Source of the DNA: Thiomonas sp. X19
GTDB lineage: Bacteria; Pseudomonadota; Gammaproteobacteria; Burkholderiales; Burkholderiaceae_C
Assembly: GCF_900089495.1 (NCBI RefSeq)
Contig: NZ_LT605203.1
Location: 2,384,713-2,448,712 of the forward strand
DNA length: 64,000 bases
Direction of reading: 5' to 3'
Positions 44,714-55,268 of the stretch are shown here, piece after piece; position 1 is the stretch's first letter, and every line of letters begins with the position of its first letter. A program made the position numbers and the translations under genes. The notes below the pieces were generated by a model. That model was not told where the DNA came from. It did not search any database and saw nothing but the letters and a program-made list of their open reading frames with translations.

Positions 44714-46357
44714 TCACCGATCGATGGCGCTGCGCGAGCGGGCCCGCTCGCGCAGCGCGAATTTCTGGATCTTGCCGGTGGAGGTCTTGGGCACCTCGCC
44801 GAACACCACCTTGCGCGGCACCTTGAAACCGGCCAGATGGAGTTTGCAAAAGGCCATGATGTCCTCGGCCGTGGCCTGCGCGCCAGGCTTGCGTTCGATG
44901 AAGGCGCAAGGCGTCTCGCCCCATTTCACATCGGGCATGGCGACCACCGCCGCCACCATCACCGCCGGATGACGATACAGCACATCTTCCACCTCGATGC
45001 TGGAGATGTTTTCGCCGCCGGAGATGATGATGTCCTTGCTGCGGTCCTTGATCTTGATGTAGCCGTCCGGGTCGACCACCGCCAGGTCGCCGGTGTGGAA
45101 CCAGCCGCCGCGAAAGGCCTCGGCCGTGGCCTGCGGGTTGCCCAGATAGCCCTTCATCATGATGTTGCCCTTGAACATGACCTCCCCCATCGTCTGGCCG
45201 TCGTGCGGCACCTCGTCCAGGGTGTCGGCGTCGCGCACCGTGGCGCCGTCCTGCAGGTGGTAGCGCACGCCCTGGCGCGCGTTCAGGCGGGCACGCTCGG
45301 ACAGCGGCAGCGCATCCCAGTCGGCCTGCTTGGCGCAGACCGTGGCCGGGCCGTAGACCTCGGTGAGGCCATACACATGGGTGAGCTCGAAGCCCATCGC
45401 CTCCAGGCCCTCGATCATCGCGGCCGGCGGCGCGGCACCCGCCACCATCGCCCGCACCTTTTGCGCGATGCCCGCTTTCATCTCCGCCGGGGCGTTCACC
45501 AGCAGGCCGTGGACGATGGGCGCGCCGCAGTAATGCGTCACGCCCTCGCCGCGCATGCGCTCGAAAATCGCCTGCGCCTCGACCCGGCGCAGGCAGACGT
45601 TGATGCCGGCGCGCGCCGCCACCGTCCATGGAAAACACCAGCCGTTGCAATGGAACATCGGCAGGGTCCAGAGGTACACCGGGTGGCGCGGCATGTCCCA
45701 TTCCAGGATGTTGGAGACCGCGTTGACATAGGCGCCGCGGTGCGAATAGACCACGCCTTTGGGTTTGCCGGTGGTGCCCGAGGTGTAGTTCAGGGCGATG
45801 GACTCCCACTCGTGCGTCGCACCCGGCAAGGCGTCAGCGGGGTCGCCCTCGGCCAGCAGCGCGTCGTAGTCCAGGCTGCCGATGGACTCGCCCCGCGCGA
45901 CGAATTCGGGATCGGGAACGTCCACCACCAGCGGCGCCGGCAGCCCCTGCGCCACGGCCAGGTCCACCGCGCGGCGCATCACGCCGGTCAACTCGGCATC
46001 CACCAGCACCGCCTTGGCGCCGCCATGCAGCAGCATGTAGGCCAAGGCTTCGGCATCCAGCCTGGTGTTCAACGCGTTGAGCACCAGGCCGGCCAGCGGC
46101 ACACCGAAATGCGCCTCCACCATGGCCGGCACATTGGGCAGCATCACCGCCACCACGTCGCCACGTTGCAAGCCGCGCCGCACCAGGCTGGACGCCAGGC
46201 GGCGGCAGCGCTCGCGCGTTTGCCCCCAGGTGCGGCGCAGCGCGCCGTGGGCGATGGCGATGCGCTGCGGGTACAGGTCGGCGGCGCGGTCGAGAAAAAT
46301 CAGGGGTGTGAGCGGCGCGTGGTTGGCCGCGTTGGGCACGAGGTCGGTGTCGTTCAT
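44714..46357 (-). CDS. medium-chain-type acyl-CoA synthetase (AMP-forming)
   Basis: Activates a carboxylic acid to acyl-CoA via an acyl-adenylate. The product is 547 residues. The AMP-binding signature YTSGTTGKPKGVVYSHRG, then YGLTEVYGPATV, the hinge WFHTGDLAVVDPDGYIKIKD and the C-terminal lysine in KTSTGKIQKFALRE are all present. The substrate class is probably a medium-chain or aromatic acid by similarity to LcfB/AlkK-type enzymes. An ATG at 46378 gives seven more residues. It lies 53 bp upstream of the hydratase gene on the same strand. Confidence 0.93.
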   Translation of the reverse strand: MNDTDLVPNAANHAPLTPLIFLDRAADLYPQRIAIAHGALRRTWGQTRERCRRLASSLVRRGLQRGDVVAVMLPNVPAMVEAHFGVPLAGLVLNALNTRLDAEALAYMLLHGGAKAVLVDAELTGVMRRAVDLAVAQGLPAPLVVDVPDPEFVARGESIGSLDYDALLAEGDPADALPGATHEWESIALNYTSGTTGKPKGVVYSHRGAYVNAVSNILEWDMPRHPVYLWTLPMFHCNGWCFPWTVAARAGINVCLRRVEAQAIFERMRGEGVTHYCGAPIVHGLLVNAPAEMKAGIAQKVRAMVAGAAPPAAMIEGLEAMGFELTHVYGLTEVYGPATVCAKQADWDALPLSERARLNARQGVRYHLQDGATVRDADTLDEVPHDGQTMGEVMFKGNIMMKGYLGNPQATAEAFRGGWFHTGDLAVVDPDGYIKIKDRSKDIIISGGENISSIEVEDVLYRHPAVMVAAVVAMPDVKWGETPCAFIERKPGAQATAEDIMAFCKLHLAGFKVPRKVVFGEVPKTSTGKIQKFALRERARSRSAIDR

Positions 46358-46443
46358 GCGGGTCTCCGTTAGGGCCATGTTGCGCCTTCCGCCTTGCTGT
46401 GAACTTGCGCGGTGGACAACTCCGTGCGGCTCCTTGCGGCGCC

Positions 46444-47376
46444 TCAGTCGTCCAAGCCCGCCAGCACGCGCACATGCGCCGCGACGCTGCGGCCCAGGGC
46501 GCTCAGGTTGTAGCCCCCCTCCAGACAGGAGACGATGCGCCCCTCGCACACCTCGGCCGCCAGCTCGCGCAGCGCGCGGGTGATCCAGGCGTAATCGGCC
46601 TCCACCAAGCCCATCTGGCCGAGGTCGTCTTCGCGGTGGGCATCGAAACCGGCGGAGATGAAGATCATTTGCGGCGCAAAAGCGCGCAGGCGCGGCAGCC
46701 ACTGCTGCTGCACCACCTCGCGCACCCGCGCGCCGTTGCTGTAGGCCGGCAGCGGCACGTTGAGCATGTTGGCGGCCGGCTGTTCGGTGCCGCTGTACGG
46801 GTAGAAGGGATGCTGGAAAAAACTCGTCATGAGCACCCGTGCATCGCCGCTGAAAATGTCTTCCGTGCCGTTGCCGTGATGCACGTCGAAATCGACGATG
46901 GCCACGCGCTCCAGCCCGCGCTTGTCCAGCGCATGACACGCCGCCACCGCCACGTTGTTGACGAAGCAAAAACCCATGGCCTGCGCACGCATGGCGTGGT
47001 GGCCAGGCGGGCGAATGGCACAGAACGCGTTGTCGAGGCTGCCGTCCAACACCGCGTCGGTCGCCGCAATGGCCGCCCCGGCCGCACGGCGTATGGCCTG
47101 CCAGGTCTGCGGGTTCATCGCCGTGTCGGGGTCGATCCAGGCATAACCGGCCTCGATGCTGCCCGCCTCGCGCAAGCCTGCGATCAGGGCGGCGCTGTGC
47201 GCCAGCTCCATCGCCGACTCGTCCGCCAGCGGCACCGATGGGCGCAGCAGCACCCAGTCCAGGCCGCTGGCCATCAGCCGATCGTCGATCGCAGCCAGGC
47301 GCTGCGGACTTTCGGGGTGATCCGCGCCCATCTCGTGCAGGCGGCAATCGGGGTGGGTGTAATACCCGGTGCGCAT
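46444..47376 (-). CDS. histone deacetylase family hydrolase
   Basis: Zn-dependent arginase/deacetylase-fold enzyme of 310 residues. AIRPPGHHAM carries the tandem active-site histidines, AIVDFDVHHGNGTEDIF the Asp/His metal ligands, and SAGFDAHREDDLGQM the further Asp. Bacterial members include acetoin-utilisation AcuC and acetylpolyamine amidohydrolases. It sits 86 bp upstream of the acyl-CoA synthetase on the same strand, a context that makes protein (synthetase) deacylation one possibility; polyamine deacetylation is another. Confidence 0.9.
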   Translation of the reverse strand: MRTGYYTHPDCRLHEMGADHPESPQRLAAIDDRLMASGLDWVLLRPSVPLADESAMELAHSAALIAGLREAGSIEAGYAWIDPDTAMNPQTWQAIRRAAGAAIAATDAVLDGSLDNAFCAIRPPGHHAMRAQAMGFCFVNNVAVAACHALDKRGLERVAIVDFDVHHGNGTEDIFSGDARVLMTSFFQHPFYPYSGTEQPAANMLNVPLPAYSNGARVREVVQQQWLPRLRAFAPQMIFISAGFDAHREDDLGQMGLVEADYAWITRALRELAAEVCEGRIVSCLEGGYNLSALGRSVAAHVRVLAGLDD

Positions 47377-47499
47377 GGTGTCTCCTCGCGATTCGACATC
47401 TGACGATTTTCGATGCCCCGCACTCAGCCGATTCCACAGTGCGTAGGCACAATGCTGGTTCATTGTGCTACTACGGGTCGCGCCGCGTTTTCTACTCCC

Positions 47500-48420
47500 A
47501 TGAACCCCCAACTCGCTGCCCTGGTGGCCCAGATCGACACCGTGCTGGTCGGCAAGAATGCGCAATCCCGGCTGGCGGTGTGCTGCCTGCTGGCCGGCGG
47601 CCATTTGCTGATCGAAGACCTCCCCGGCGTCGGCAAGACCACCCTGGCCCACACCCTGGCCCACACCTTCGGGCTGGAGTTTTCCCGCGTGCAGTTCACC
47701 GCCGACCTGATGCCCGGCGACCTGCTCGGCGTCACCGTCTACGACCGCAACACCGGCGCCTTCGCCTTCCATCCAGGCCCGGTGTTCACCCAGGTGCTGC
47801 TGACCGACGAAATCAATCGCGCCCCGCCCAAGACGCAAAGCGCCTTGCTGGAAGCGATGGAAGAACGCCAGGTGAGCATCGACGGCGCCACCCGCACCCT
47901 GCCCTCGCCGTTTTTCGTCATCGCCACGCAGAACCCGCACGACCAGCGCGGCACCTATGCCCTGCCCGAGTCCCAGCTCGACCGCTTTCTCATGTGCCTG
48001 TCGCTCGGCTACCCCGACGCCGCCGCCGAGCGCGCGCTGCTGCTGGGCGAAGACCGCCGCAGCCTGCTGGCCCGCCTGCCCGCCCTGCTCAACGCCACCT
48101 CGCTGGCCGCGCTGCAGCAGCAGGCGCAAGCCGTGCATGTCGCCGCCGCGCTGGTGGACTATGTGCAGCGCCTGCTCGCCGCCACGCGCGACCCGCGCCG
48201 CTTCGCCGAAGGCCTGAGCCCCCGCGCTGGCCTGGCCCTGCTGCGCGCCAGCCGCGCCCACGCCCTGCTGCAAGGGCGCGACTACTGCAGCCCGGAAGAC
48301 GTGCAGACCGTGCTCCCCGCCATCGCCGTGCACCGCCTGCACCCGGCGGCCGAAACCGCGGGCTCGCGCGACGCCGTGCTCGGGCAGATTGCCGAGCTGC
48401 TGCGGCAAGTGCCCATCTGA
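47500..48420 (+). CDS. MoxR-family AAA+ ATPase
   Basis: A 306-residue AAA+ chaperone-like ATPase. Walker A is LPGVGKTTLAHTL (about residues 42-54), Walker B VLLTDEINRAPPKTQSALL, sensor FFVIATQNPHDQRGTYALPE. The C-terminal lid domain ends in PEDVQTVLPAIAVHRLHP. The ATG at 47500 starts the conserved sequence; in-frame codons back to 47413 are unsupported. It heads an operon with DUF58 and transglutaminase genes, a common bacterial trio of unclear but envelope- or complex-assembly-related role. Confidence 0.93.
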   Translation: MNPQLAALVAQIDTVLVGKNAQSRLAVCCLLAGGHLLIEDLPGVGKTTLAHTLAHTFGLEFSRVQFTADLMPGDLLGVTVYDRNTGAFAFHPGPVFTQVLLTDEINRAPPKTQSALLEAMEERQVSIDGATRTLPSPFFVIATQNPHDQRGTYALPESQLDRFLMCLSLGYPDAAAERALLLGEDRRSLLARLPALLNATSLAALQQQAQAVHVAAALVDYVQRLLAATRDPRRFAEGLSPRAGLALLRASRAHALLQGRDYCSPEDVQTVLPAIAVHRLHPAAETAGSRDAVLGQIAELLRQVPI

Positions 48421-48542
48421 AGCTGAAGCGCGGAGCAAGGCATGCGCTGCCCCACTGCCCCCCACCAGGCCGTCGCGCCATTCGCGCGGTTTGCGCGACA
48501 TGACCGGGCGGCGACACAACCCCTCGCCTTGCGGAGCCCGCA

Positions 48543-49598
48543 TTGAGCAAGGCCGCCGCCAGCACGCTCGAAACGCGCCGCCTCTGGCCCGGCAGACGCG
48601 CCGCGCCAGACCCGCGCCCGCCCTCGCCCAACAGCCTGCGCGAGCGCTTCGGCCGCTGGGCGCAGGCGCGCCACGAGCCCGGGGCGCAAACCCTGCTGAG
48701 TCATCGCAACGTCTACATCCTGCCCACGCGTGCCGGCTGGTTCTTCGCCCTCACCCTGCTGGTGCTGCTGGTCGCGGCCATCAACTACCAGCTCAACCTC
48801 GGCTACCTGCTCACCTTCCTGCTCGCAGGCAGCGCCCTGGTGTCGCTGCACATCACCCACAACAATGTGCGCGGCTTGACGCTCGCCGCCCGCATGCCCG
48901 ACGACGCCCCGCTCTACGCCGGTCAGCCCGCCGCGCTGCGCCTGCAACTGCACAGCCCCGGGCGCCAGCGCTGGGGCCTGCAACTCGCCGCCGGACGCCA
49001 GGGCTGGCACGCGCTGGACGTGGGGCGCGACGCCACCGCCGACTTCGCCCTGCCCTGGACCCCGCCCGCGCGCGGCCACCAGCCCTGGCCGCTGCTGCGG
49101 ATCGAGAGCCGCTACCCGCTGGGCCTGTGGCGCGCCTGGAGCGTGTGGCGTCCCGGTGCTGCGCTCTGGGTCTATCCGCAACCCGAAAACCCGGCGCCGC
49201 CGTTGCCCGCGCAGCACCAGGTTCGCAGCGAAGGCCAAGTGCCCACGCGCCAGGTGCTCGGCGACGAACTCGACGACCTGCGCCCCTACCGCCGTGGCGA
49301 CCCATTGCGCCATGTGGTGTGGAAAAAAGCCGCGAGCGACGACCTCGTCGTGCGCGCTGCCACCCCCGCCACCGCCCAGCCCGAGCGCTGGCTCGACTGG
49401 GCCGATCTGCCCGCCGCACTGCCGCTCGAAGCACGTCTGTCGCGCCTGTGCGCCTGGGTGCTGGCAGCAGCGCAGGCCCCCCAGCCCTACGGCCTGCGCC
49501 TGCCTGGCCGCGACATCCCCCCGGGCCACGGCCCCGCGCACACGCGCCAGTGTCTGCGCGAGCTGGCAGGCTACGGCCGCGTCGATACAGTCGGTTGA
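48543..49598 (+). CDS. DUF58 domain protein
   Basis: A 351-residue membrane-anchored protein. Two hydrophobic helices lie at about residues 65-105 (WFFALTLLVLLVAAINYQLN, then LGYLLTFLLAGSALVSLHI). The DUF58 core DELDDLRPYRRGDPLRHVVW and KKAASDDLVVR follows. The best start is a TTG at 48543 with GCGGAG six bases before; no ATG fits better. The preceding 122 bp hold no other gene. DUF58 proteins are thought to be clients or adaptors of the neighbouring MoxR ATPase. Confidence 0.88.
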   Translation: MSKAAASTLETRRLWPGRRAAPDPRPPSPNSLRERFGRWAQARHEPGAQTLLSHRNVYILPTRAGWFFALTLLVLLVAAINYQLNLGYLLTFLLAGSALVSLHITHNNVRGLTLAARMPDDAPLYAGQPAALRLQLHSPGRQRWGLQLAAGRQGWHALDVGRDATADFALPWTPPARGHQPWPLLRIESRYPLGLWRAWSVWRPGAALWVYPQPENPAPPLPAQHQVRSEGQVPTRQVLGDELDDLRPYRRGDPLRHVVWKKAASDDLVVRAATPATAQPERWLDWADLPAALPLEARLSRLCAWVLAAAQAPQPYGLRLPGRDIPPGHGPAHTRQCLRELAGYGRVDTVG

Positions 49599-49602
49599 TG
49601 GC

Positions 49603-51711
49603 ATGCAGGCCGCCTCCCCGCCTCCGCTCCGCAGCACGGCCCGCTGGCTCGCCCATCTGCGCAGCTTGCCGCGCGACGCGCGCGACACGCTGTTCCTGCT
49701 CGCCGTTGCCGCCATCACCCTGGTGCCGCTGGCCGGTCATCTGCCGGGCTGGGCGGTGGCGGGGTCTGGCGCCCTGCTGGCGTGGCGCGCCCTGCTGGCT
49801 TGGCGCAGCCGGCCGCTGCCGTCGCGCTGGTGGCTGGCGCTCCTGCTCATGCTCGGCGTGGCTGGTGCCTTGCTGCAGTTCCACACCATCTTCGGGCGCG
49901 ACCCGGGCATCACCCTCGTCAGCCTGCTGCTCGGGCTGAAGGCGCTGGAAACGCGCAACCGGCGCGATGCCTATGTGTTGTTCTACCTCGGCTTTTTTGG
50001 CGTCTCGGCCAACTTCCTGTATTCGCAATCGGCCCTCACCGCCGGCTGGATGCTGTTGGCCACGGCGGGCTGGATCACCGCCCTGGTCAACGCCAACCTG
50101 CCCGCCGGCGAGCCGCCGCTGCGCCAGCGCCTGTGGCTCACGACCAAGCTGCTGGCTTTCGGCACGCCGGCCATGGTCGTGCTGTTCCTGCTGTTTCCGC
50201 GCTTCGCCGGGCCACTGTGGGCACTGCCGAGTTCGGCCTCCAACGCCACCGGGTTGTCCGACCAGATGGACGCCGGCTCCATCGCCAGCCTGGCGCGCGA
50301 CGACAGCGTGGCGTTCCGTGTCGAGTTCCTCGGGCCCCGTCCGCCCGAGCGCGAGCTGTACTGGCGCGGCCCGGTGCTCACCCTCTTCAACGGTCGGCAA
50401 TGGAGCCCGCTGCCCGTCAGCCCGCAGGCCATTTCCGCCGGACTCGACCAGCCGCGCAACGTCCGCCCCGAAGGCCCCGGCATCCGCTACGCCGTCACGC
50501 TGCAGCCTTCGCAGCAGCCCTTCGTCTTCGCCCTCGATGCCGCCGAAGGCCCGCCGGTGCTCTACGGCCAGCCACAGACCGATGTGGCCCAGCTCTCCAA
50601 CCTGGAGCTGCGCGCCAGCCGGCCCATCACCCGGCTCACGCGCTACGACATCACCTCCTACCCCCGCTTCAGCTACGGGCCGCGGCGATTGGGCCCGCGC
50701 TTCGAGGCCGATCTGCAACTGCCGCCCGGCGACAACCCGCGCACCGTCGCCCTGGGCGAACAGTTCGCCCGCCAGGCGCAGGCGGATGGCGGCGGCCCGC
50801 TGCAGGTGGCGCAAGCCGTGCTGCAGATGTTCCGCCGCGAGCCCTTCCACTACAGCCTGAACCCCGGCGCCTACCCCGGGCGCAACCAGATCGACGATTT
50901 TCTGTTCGACCGCCGCGTCGGCTTTTGCGAGCACTATGCCCAGGCCTTCGTCGTGCTCCTGCGCGCCGCCGGCATTCCAGCGCGCATCGTCACCGGCTAT
51001 CAGGGCGGACGCGAAAACCCCATCGACCACACCTGGGTGGTGCGCCAGAGCGACGCCCATGCCTGGGCCGAATACTGGGTGGCCGGGCGTGGCTGGCTGC
51101 GCGCCGACCCCACCGCCATGGTCGACCCCTCCCGCATCGACCGCAGCGGGCAGACCCTCGCCGCGCGCGAGCCGCTGCTCGGCATTGCCGCCTTCGGCCC
51201 GCGTGACGCCGCCCTGCTGCTGCGCCTGCGCAACCTGGGCGATGCGCTCAACAACGCCTGGAACCAATGGGTGCTGGACTACGGCCAAACCCGGCAGAAC
51301 AACCTGCTGCGCAAGCTCGGCATGGCGCAACCCAACTGGGCGCAACTCTCCGCACTGGCGGTTGCCGCGCTCAGCCTGGCCGTCAGCCTCATGGGCCTGC
51401 TGCTGGTGTGGGAGCGCCGCAAGACCGACCCCTGGAACGCCGCCTACGCCGCGCTGCGCGCGCGCCTGAGCCAAGCCGGCATCGCCAGCACCCCGTCCGA
51501 TGCCCCTGCAGCCCTGGCCGCGCGCCTGCGCCAAAGCGCACTGGGGCCCGCAGCCGTCACCGAAGCCTGCGCCCTGCTCGACGCCCTGGACCGCTGGCGC
51601 TACGCCCGACCCGACGCCGATCGGGCTCGGAGCGAGCGGCAACGACTGCGCCAACTGCGCCGCCACATCGCCCGGCTGCGGCTGCCGCCGGGATTCGCGG
51701 GCCAGAACTGA
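49603..51711 (+). CDS. TgpA-like membrane transglutaminase
   Basis: A 702-residue membrane protein. About six helices lie in the first 180 residues, then a periplasmic domain with a transglutaminase-like Cys-His-Asp triad: Cys442 (RRVGFCEHYAQAF), His486 (QSDAHAWAEYW) and Asp502 (WLRADPTAM). One more membrane helix (about 580-600) and a cytosolic DUF4129-like tail follow. Pseudomonas TgpA has this architecture. It starts 4 bp after the DUF58 stop. The natural substrate is unknown; a role in cell-envelope protein processing is likely for the family. Confidence 0.92.
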   Translation: MQAASPPPLRSTARWLAHLRSLPRDARDTLFLLAVAAITLVPLAGHLPGWAVAGSGALLAWRALLAWRSRPLPSRWWLALLLMLGVAGALLQFHTIFGRDPGITLVSLLLGLKALETRNRRDAYVLFYLGFFGVSANFLYSQSALTAGWMLLATAGWITALVNANLPAGEPPLRQRLWLTTKLLAFGTPAMVVLFLLFPRFAGPLWALPSSASNATGLSDQMDAGSIASLARDDSVAFRVEFLGPRPPERELYWRGPVLTLFNGRQWSPLPVSPQAISAGLDQPRNVRPEGPGIRYAVTLQPSQQPFVFALDAAEGPPVLYGQPQTDVAQLSNLELRASRPITRLTRYDITSYPRFSYGPRRLGPRFEADLQLPPGDNPRTVALGEQFARQAQADGGGPLQVAQAVLQMFRREPFHYSLNPGAYPGRNQIDDFLFDRRVGFCEHYAQAFVVLLRAAGIPARIVTGYQGGRENPIDHTWVVRQSDAHAWAEYWVAGRGWLRADPTAMVDPSRIDRSGQTLAAREPLLGIAAFGPRDAALLLRLRNLGDALNNAWNQWVLDYGQTRQNNLLRKLGMAQPNWAQLSALAVAALSLAVSLMGLLLVWERRKTDPWNAAYAALRARLSQAGIASTPSDAPAALAARLRQSALGPAAVTEACALLDALDRWRYARPDADRARSERQRLRQLRRHIARLRLPPGFAGQN

Positions 51712-51739
51712 CGCCCGGCGCCCATTCGCACCGCCAGGC

Positions 51740-52488
<749 letters not shown>

Positions 52489-52492
<4 letters not shown>

Positions 52493-53322
52493 GTCCCACC
52501 CCCGGCCGCGGCCAGATGGGCAGGCGGCGAAACCGGCGCCGGGAGGTCGTCTTCGTCGTCGTCCTTGCCGAGATACGCCTCGATGACTTCCGGGTGGTTG
52601 CGAATGTGCTCCGGCGCGCCTTCGGCGATCTTGCGCCCGAAGTTGATGCAGACGATGCTGTCGGTCACGTTCATCACCACGTTCATGTCGTGCTCCACCA
52701 GCAACACGCTGATGCCCTGGTCACGCACCGCCAGAATGGTGCGGTTGAGCGCGGCGGATTCCTGGTCGTTCAGGCCCGCCGCCGGCTCATCGAGGATCAG
52801 CAGCCTGGGCTTGGCGATCAAGGCGCGCGCCAGTTCCACCCGGCGCTGCAGGCCGTAGGGCAAGGACGCCACGTCCTCGTCGGCCACCGTGTCGAGTTCG
52901 AGCCGCGCCAGCAGCTCGCGCACCTTGGCGCGCAGCTCCACCTCTTCGCGGCGCTGAAACGGCGTGCCCAGCAAGCCCTGCCACCAATGCTGGCGCGTTT
53001 GCAAGTGCAGGCCCGCCAACACATTCACCAGCACCGTCTGGCCGTAGAACAGCCGGATGGTCTGGAAGGTGCGGAAAATGCCGGCGCGGGCAATGCGGTG
53101 GGGCGCCCATCCGGTGATGTCCCGGCCGCCCAGTTCGATGCGCCCTTCGGAAGGTTTGTAGACCCCGGTGATGAGGTTGAACGCCGTGGTCTTGCCCGCG
53201 CCGTTCGGCCCGATCAGCCCGACCACCTGCCCTTGCTCGACGGAAAAACTCAGGTCGCCCACCGCCTGCAAACCACCGAAGCGAATGCCCACGCCGTCCA
53301 GACGCAACAGCGCGCCGCTCAT
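52489..53322 (-). CDS. livG: branched-chain amino acid ABC transporter ATPase LivG
   Basis: Second ATPase, 277 residues. Walker [10 protein letters not shown], the longer LivG-type helical insert (about residues 90-140), the degenerate signature region [16 protein letters not shown] and Walker [17 protein letters not shown] Pro/Ala-rich tail with DDDEDD follows the conserved YLGKD end. It overlaps livM and livF by four bases each. Confidence 0.95.
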
Positions 53323-54266
53323 TCCTTCGCCTCCTGCGGCTGGGCGCGTGGCCAGATGCCCTGCGGGCGCAGCACCATCACCACCACCATGGCGATGCCG
53401 AACACGAAGTAGCGGTACTGCGCGAAGCCGCGGAAGGCCTGCGGCACGACGAACATCAGCGCGGTGCCCAGCAGCACCCCCGGGATCGACCCCTGCCCGC
53501 CCACCAGCACGATGGCGAACAGCGTCACCGATTCGGTGAACACAAAAGCCCCGGGACTCACCGCGGCCATCAGCGTGGCGAACAGCGTGCCGCCGAAACC
53601 GGCCAGCCCCGCCCCCAGCGCGAAAGCCAGCACGCGGTAGGCGCGCGCATCGATGCCCATGGTCGTGGCGGCGAGCTGGTCGTGCTTGATGTAGAACAGC
53701 GTGCGGCCGAGGTGGGAGCGGTCGAGGTTGCGGATCAGCAGCAGCACCGCCGCGAACGCCAGCCAGTCGAGCCAGAACTGCGCGTTCTGGCTGGTGAGCT
53801 GCCAGCCGAACAGGCTGGGCACGCCGATGCTGAAAATACCGTCGGCCCCGCCCGTGAGATGGCCGACGTTGTTGTCCAGCGCCAGGATGAAGATGGCGTT
53901 GAAGCCGATGGTCGCCACCAGCAGGTAGTCGCCGCGCAGCTTCACGATGGGCGCCGCCAGCACCGCGCCGACGAGGGCCGCCACCAGCACCGCCAGCGGC
54001 CAGGTGGCGAAGATGGGCCAGTTGAACTGCGTGTTGAGCACGGCCGTGACGTACGCGCCCACGCCGAAGTACACCGCATGCCCCATGTCGAACATGCCCG
54101 CCCGCCCCAGCACGATGTCCTGGCTCAGGGCGACGATGGCATACACCGCGAACAGCGAGGCAATGAACACCCAGGTCTGGTCGAGCCCGAACGGCACCGC
54201 CAGCCCCAGCACCCAGAGCGCCGCGCCGACCCGGGGATTGCGCAACAGCGCGAGGATTGGTTTCAT
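53319..54266 (-). CDS. livM: branched-chain amino acid ABC transporter permease LivM
   Basis: Inner-membrane permease, 315 residues, with about nine hydrophobic helices and the EAA-like loop [20 protein letters not shown]. The conserved [20 protein letters not shown] and [18 protein letters not shown] segments are typical of LivM. The start at 54266 overlaps the end of livH; an in-frame extension to 55220 is antisense-free but only crosses livH in another frame and is not real. Confidence 0.94.
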   Translation of the reverse strand: MKPILALLRNPRVGAALWVLGLAVPFGLDQTWVFIASLFAVYAIVALSQDIVLGRAGMFDMGHAVYFGVGAYVTAVLNTQFNWPIFATWPLAVLVAALVGAVLAAPIVKLRGDYLLVATIGFNAIFILALDNNVGHLTGGADGIFSIGVPSLFGWQLTSQNAQFWLDWLAFAAVLLLIRNLDRSHLGRTLFYIKHDQLAATTMGIDARAYRVLAFALGAGLAGFGGTLFATLMAAVSPGAFVFTESVTLFAIVLVGGQGSIPGVLLGTALMFVVPQAFRGFAQYRYFVFGIAMVVVMVLRPQGIWPRAQPQEAKE

Positions 54267-55168
54267 ACCTTCTCCGCCACGCGTTCGCCGAGCAGCCCGG
54301 ACGGCCGCACCAGCAGGATGCCGATCAGCAGGGCGAAGGTGATGGCCTCCTGCCACGAGCTCGACATGAAACCCGCGGCAAAGGCGTTGAACAGCCCCAG
54401 CAGCACCCCGCCGAGCATGGCCCCCGGAATGTTGCCGATGCCGCCGATGATGGCGGCGATGAAGGCGTTGAGTCCGTAGGTCCAGCCCATCGTGAAGTAC
54501 ACCTGCCGGTAGTACAGGCCGATGAACAGGCCGCCCACCGCGCCGATGGCCGGGCCGATGATGAACACGCTGGAAATCACCCGGTTGACGTTGATGCCCA
54601 TCAGCCGCGCCGCGTCCTGGTCGCTCGCTGCCGCGCGCATCGCCGTGCCGTAGCGCGTGTGGTGCACGAACCAGTACAGGATGGCCATGAGCACGGCCGA
54701 GCCCAGCATGATCAGCACCTGCACCAGGTCGATGCGGGCACCGCCGAAGGTCCAATGCATGGCCGGCAGCAAATGGCTCGGGAACACCTTGAGCTGCGGC
54801 CCCCAGATGAGCATGATGCCATTCTCGATGAACAGCGAGGCGCCCAGCGCCGACACCACGGCCGAGAGCCGGTCGGCCTTGCGCAGCGGCCTGTAGGCCG
54901 TGAACTCCAGCACCAGTCCGGCAGCGGCAACGACCACGGCCGCCAGGATGAACGCCGCCCCCACCAGCAGCAAATGGCTCTGCCCGCTGCCGGCCCCCGA
55001 GCCCAGGGCGACGAGGCCGATGTAGGCGCCGAAAATGCACAGGTCGCCATGGGCGAAATTGATCAGCCTGAGCACACCGTAGACCATGGTGTAGCCCAGG
55101 GCGATCAGGGCATAGATGCCACCGACCGTCAGACCGTTGACCAGCTGCTGCAGCACGATGCCGAGCAT
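54263..55168 (-). CDS. livH: branched-chain amino acid ABC transporter permease LivH
   Basis: Inner-membrane permease, 301 residues and about eight helices. LVNGLTVGGIYALIALGYTM at the start and AAASDQDAARLMGINVNRVI in the EAA loop are LivH hallmarks, as is GGIGNIPGAMLGGVLLGL near the end. The ATG at 55168 begins the conserved sequence. It follows livK by 100 bp. Confidence 0.95.
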   Translation of the reverse strand: MLGIVLQQLVNGLTVGGIYALIALGYTMVYGVLRLINFAHGDLCIFGAYIGLVALGSGAGSGQSHLLLVGAAFILAAVVVAAAGLVLEFTAYRPLRKADRLSAVVSALGASLFIENGIMLIWGPQLKVFPSHLLPAMHWTFGGARIDLVQVLIMLGSAVLMAILYWFVHHTRYGTAMRAAASDQDAARLMGINVNRVISSVFIIGPAIGAVGGLFIGLYYRQVYFTMGWTYGLNAFIAAIIGGIGNIPGAMLGGVLLGLFNAFAAGFMSSSWQEAITFALLIGILLVRPSGLLGERVAEKV

Positions 55169-55268
55169 GAGCGCGTCCCCTCTTTCTTGTTTTGATGGGG
55201 GTCGGGCGTGGCGCGCGCACAGCCGCGCCACGCCCGACCTGCCCCTGTGCCGGGGCTCGGGTGGATGT

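Noticed and set aside
53319..55220. 633-codon minus-strand frame spanning livM and livH
   Set aside because: Only the last 315 codons (LivM) are real; the rest crosses livH in the wrong frame.
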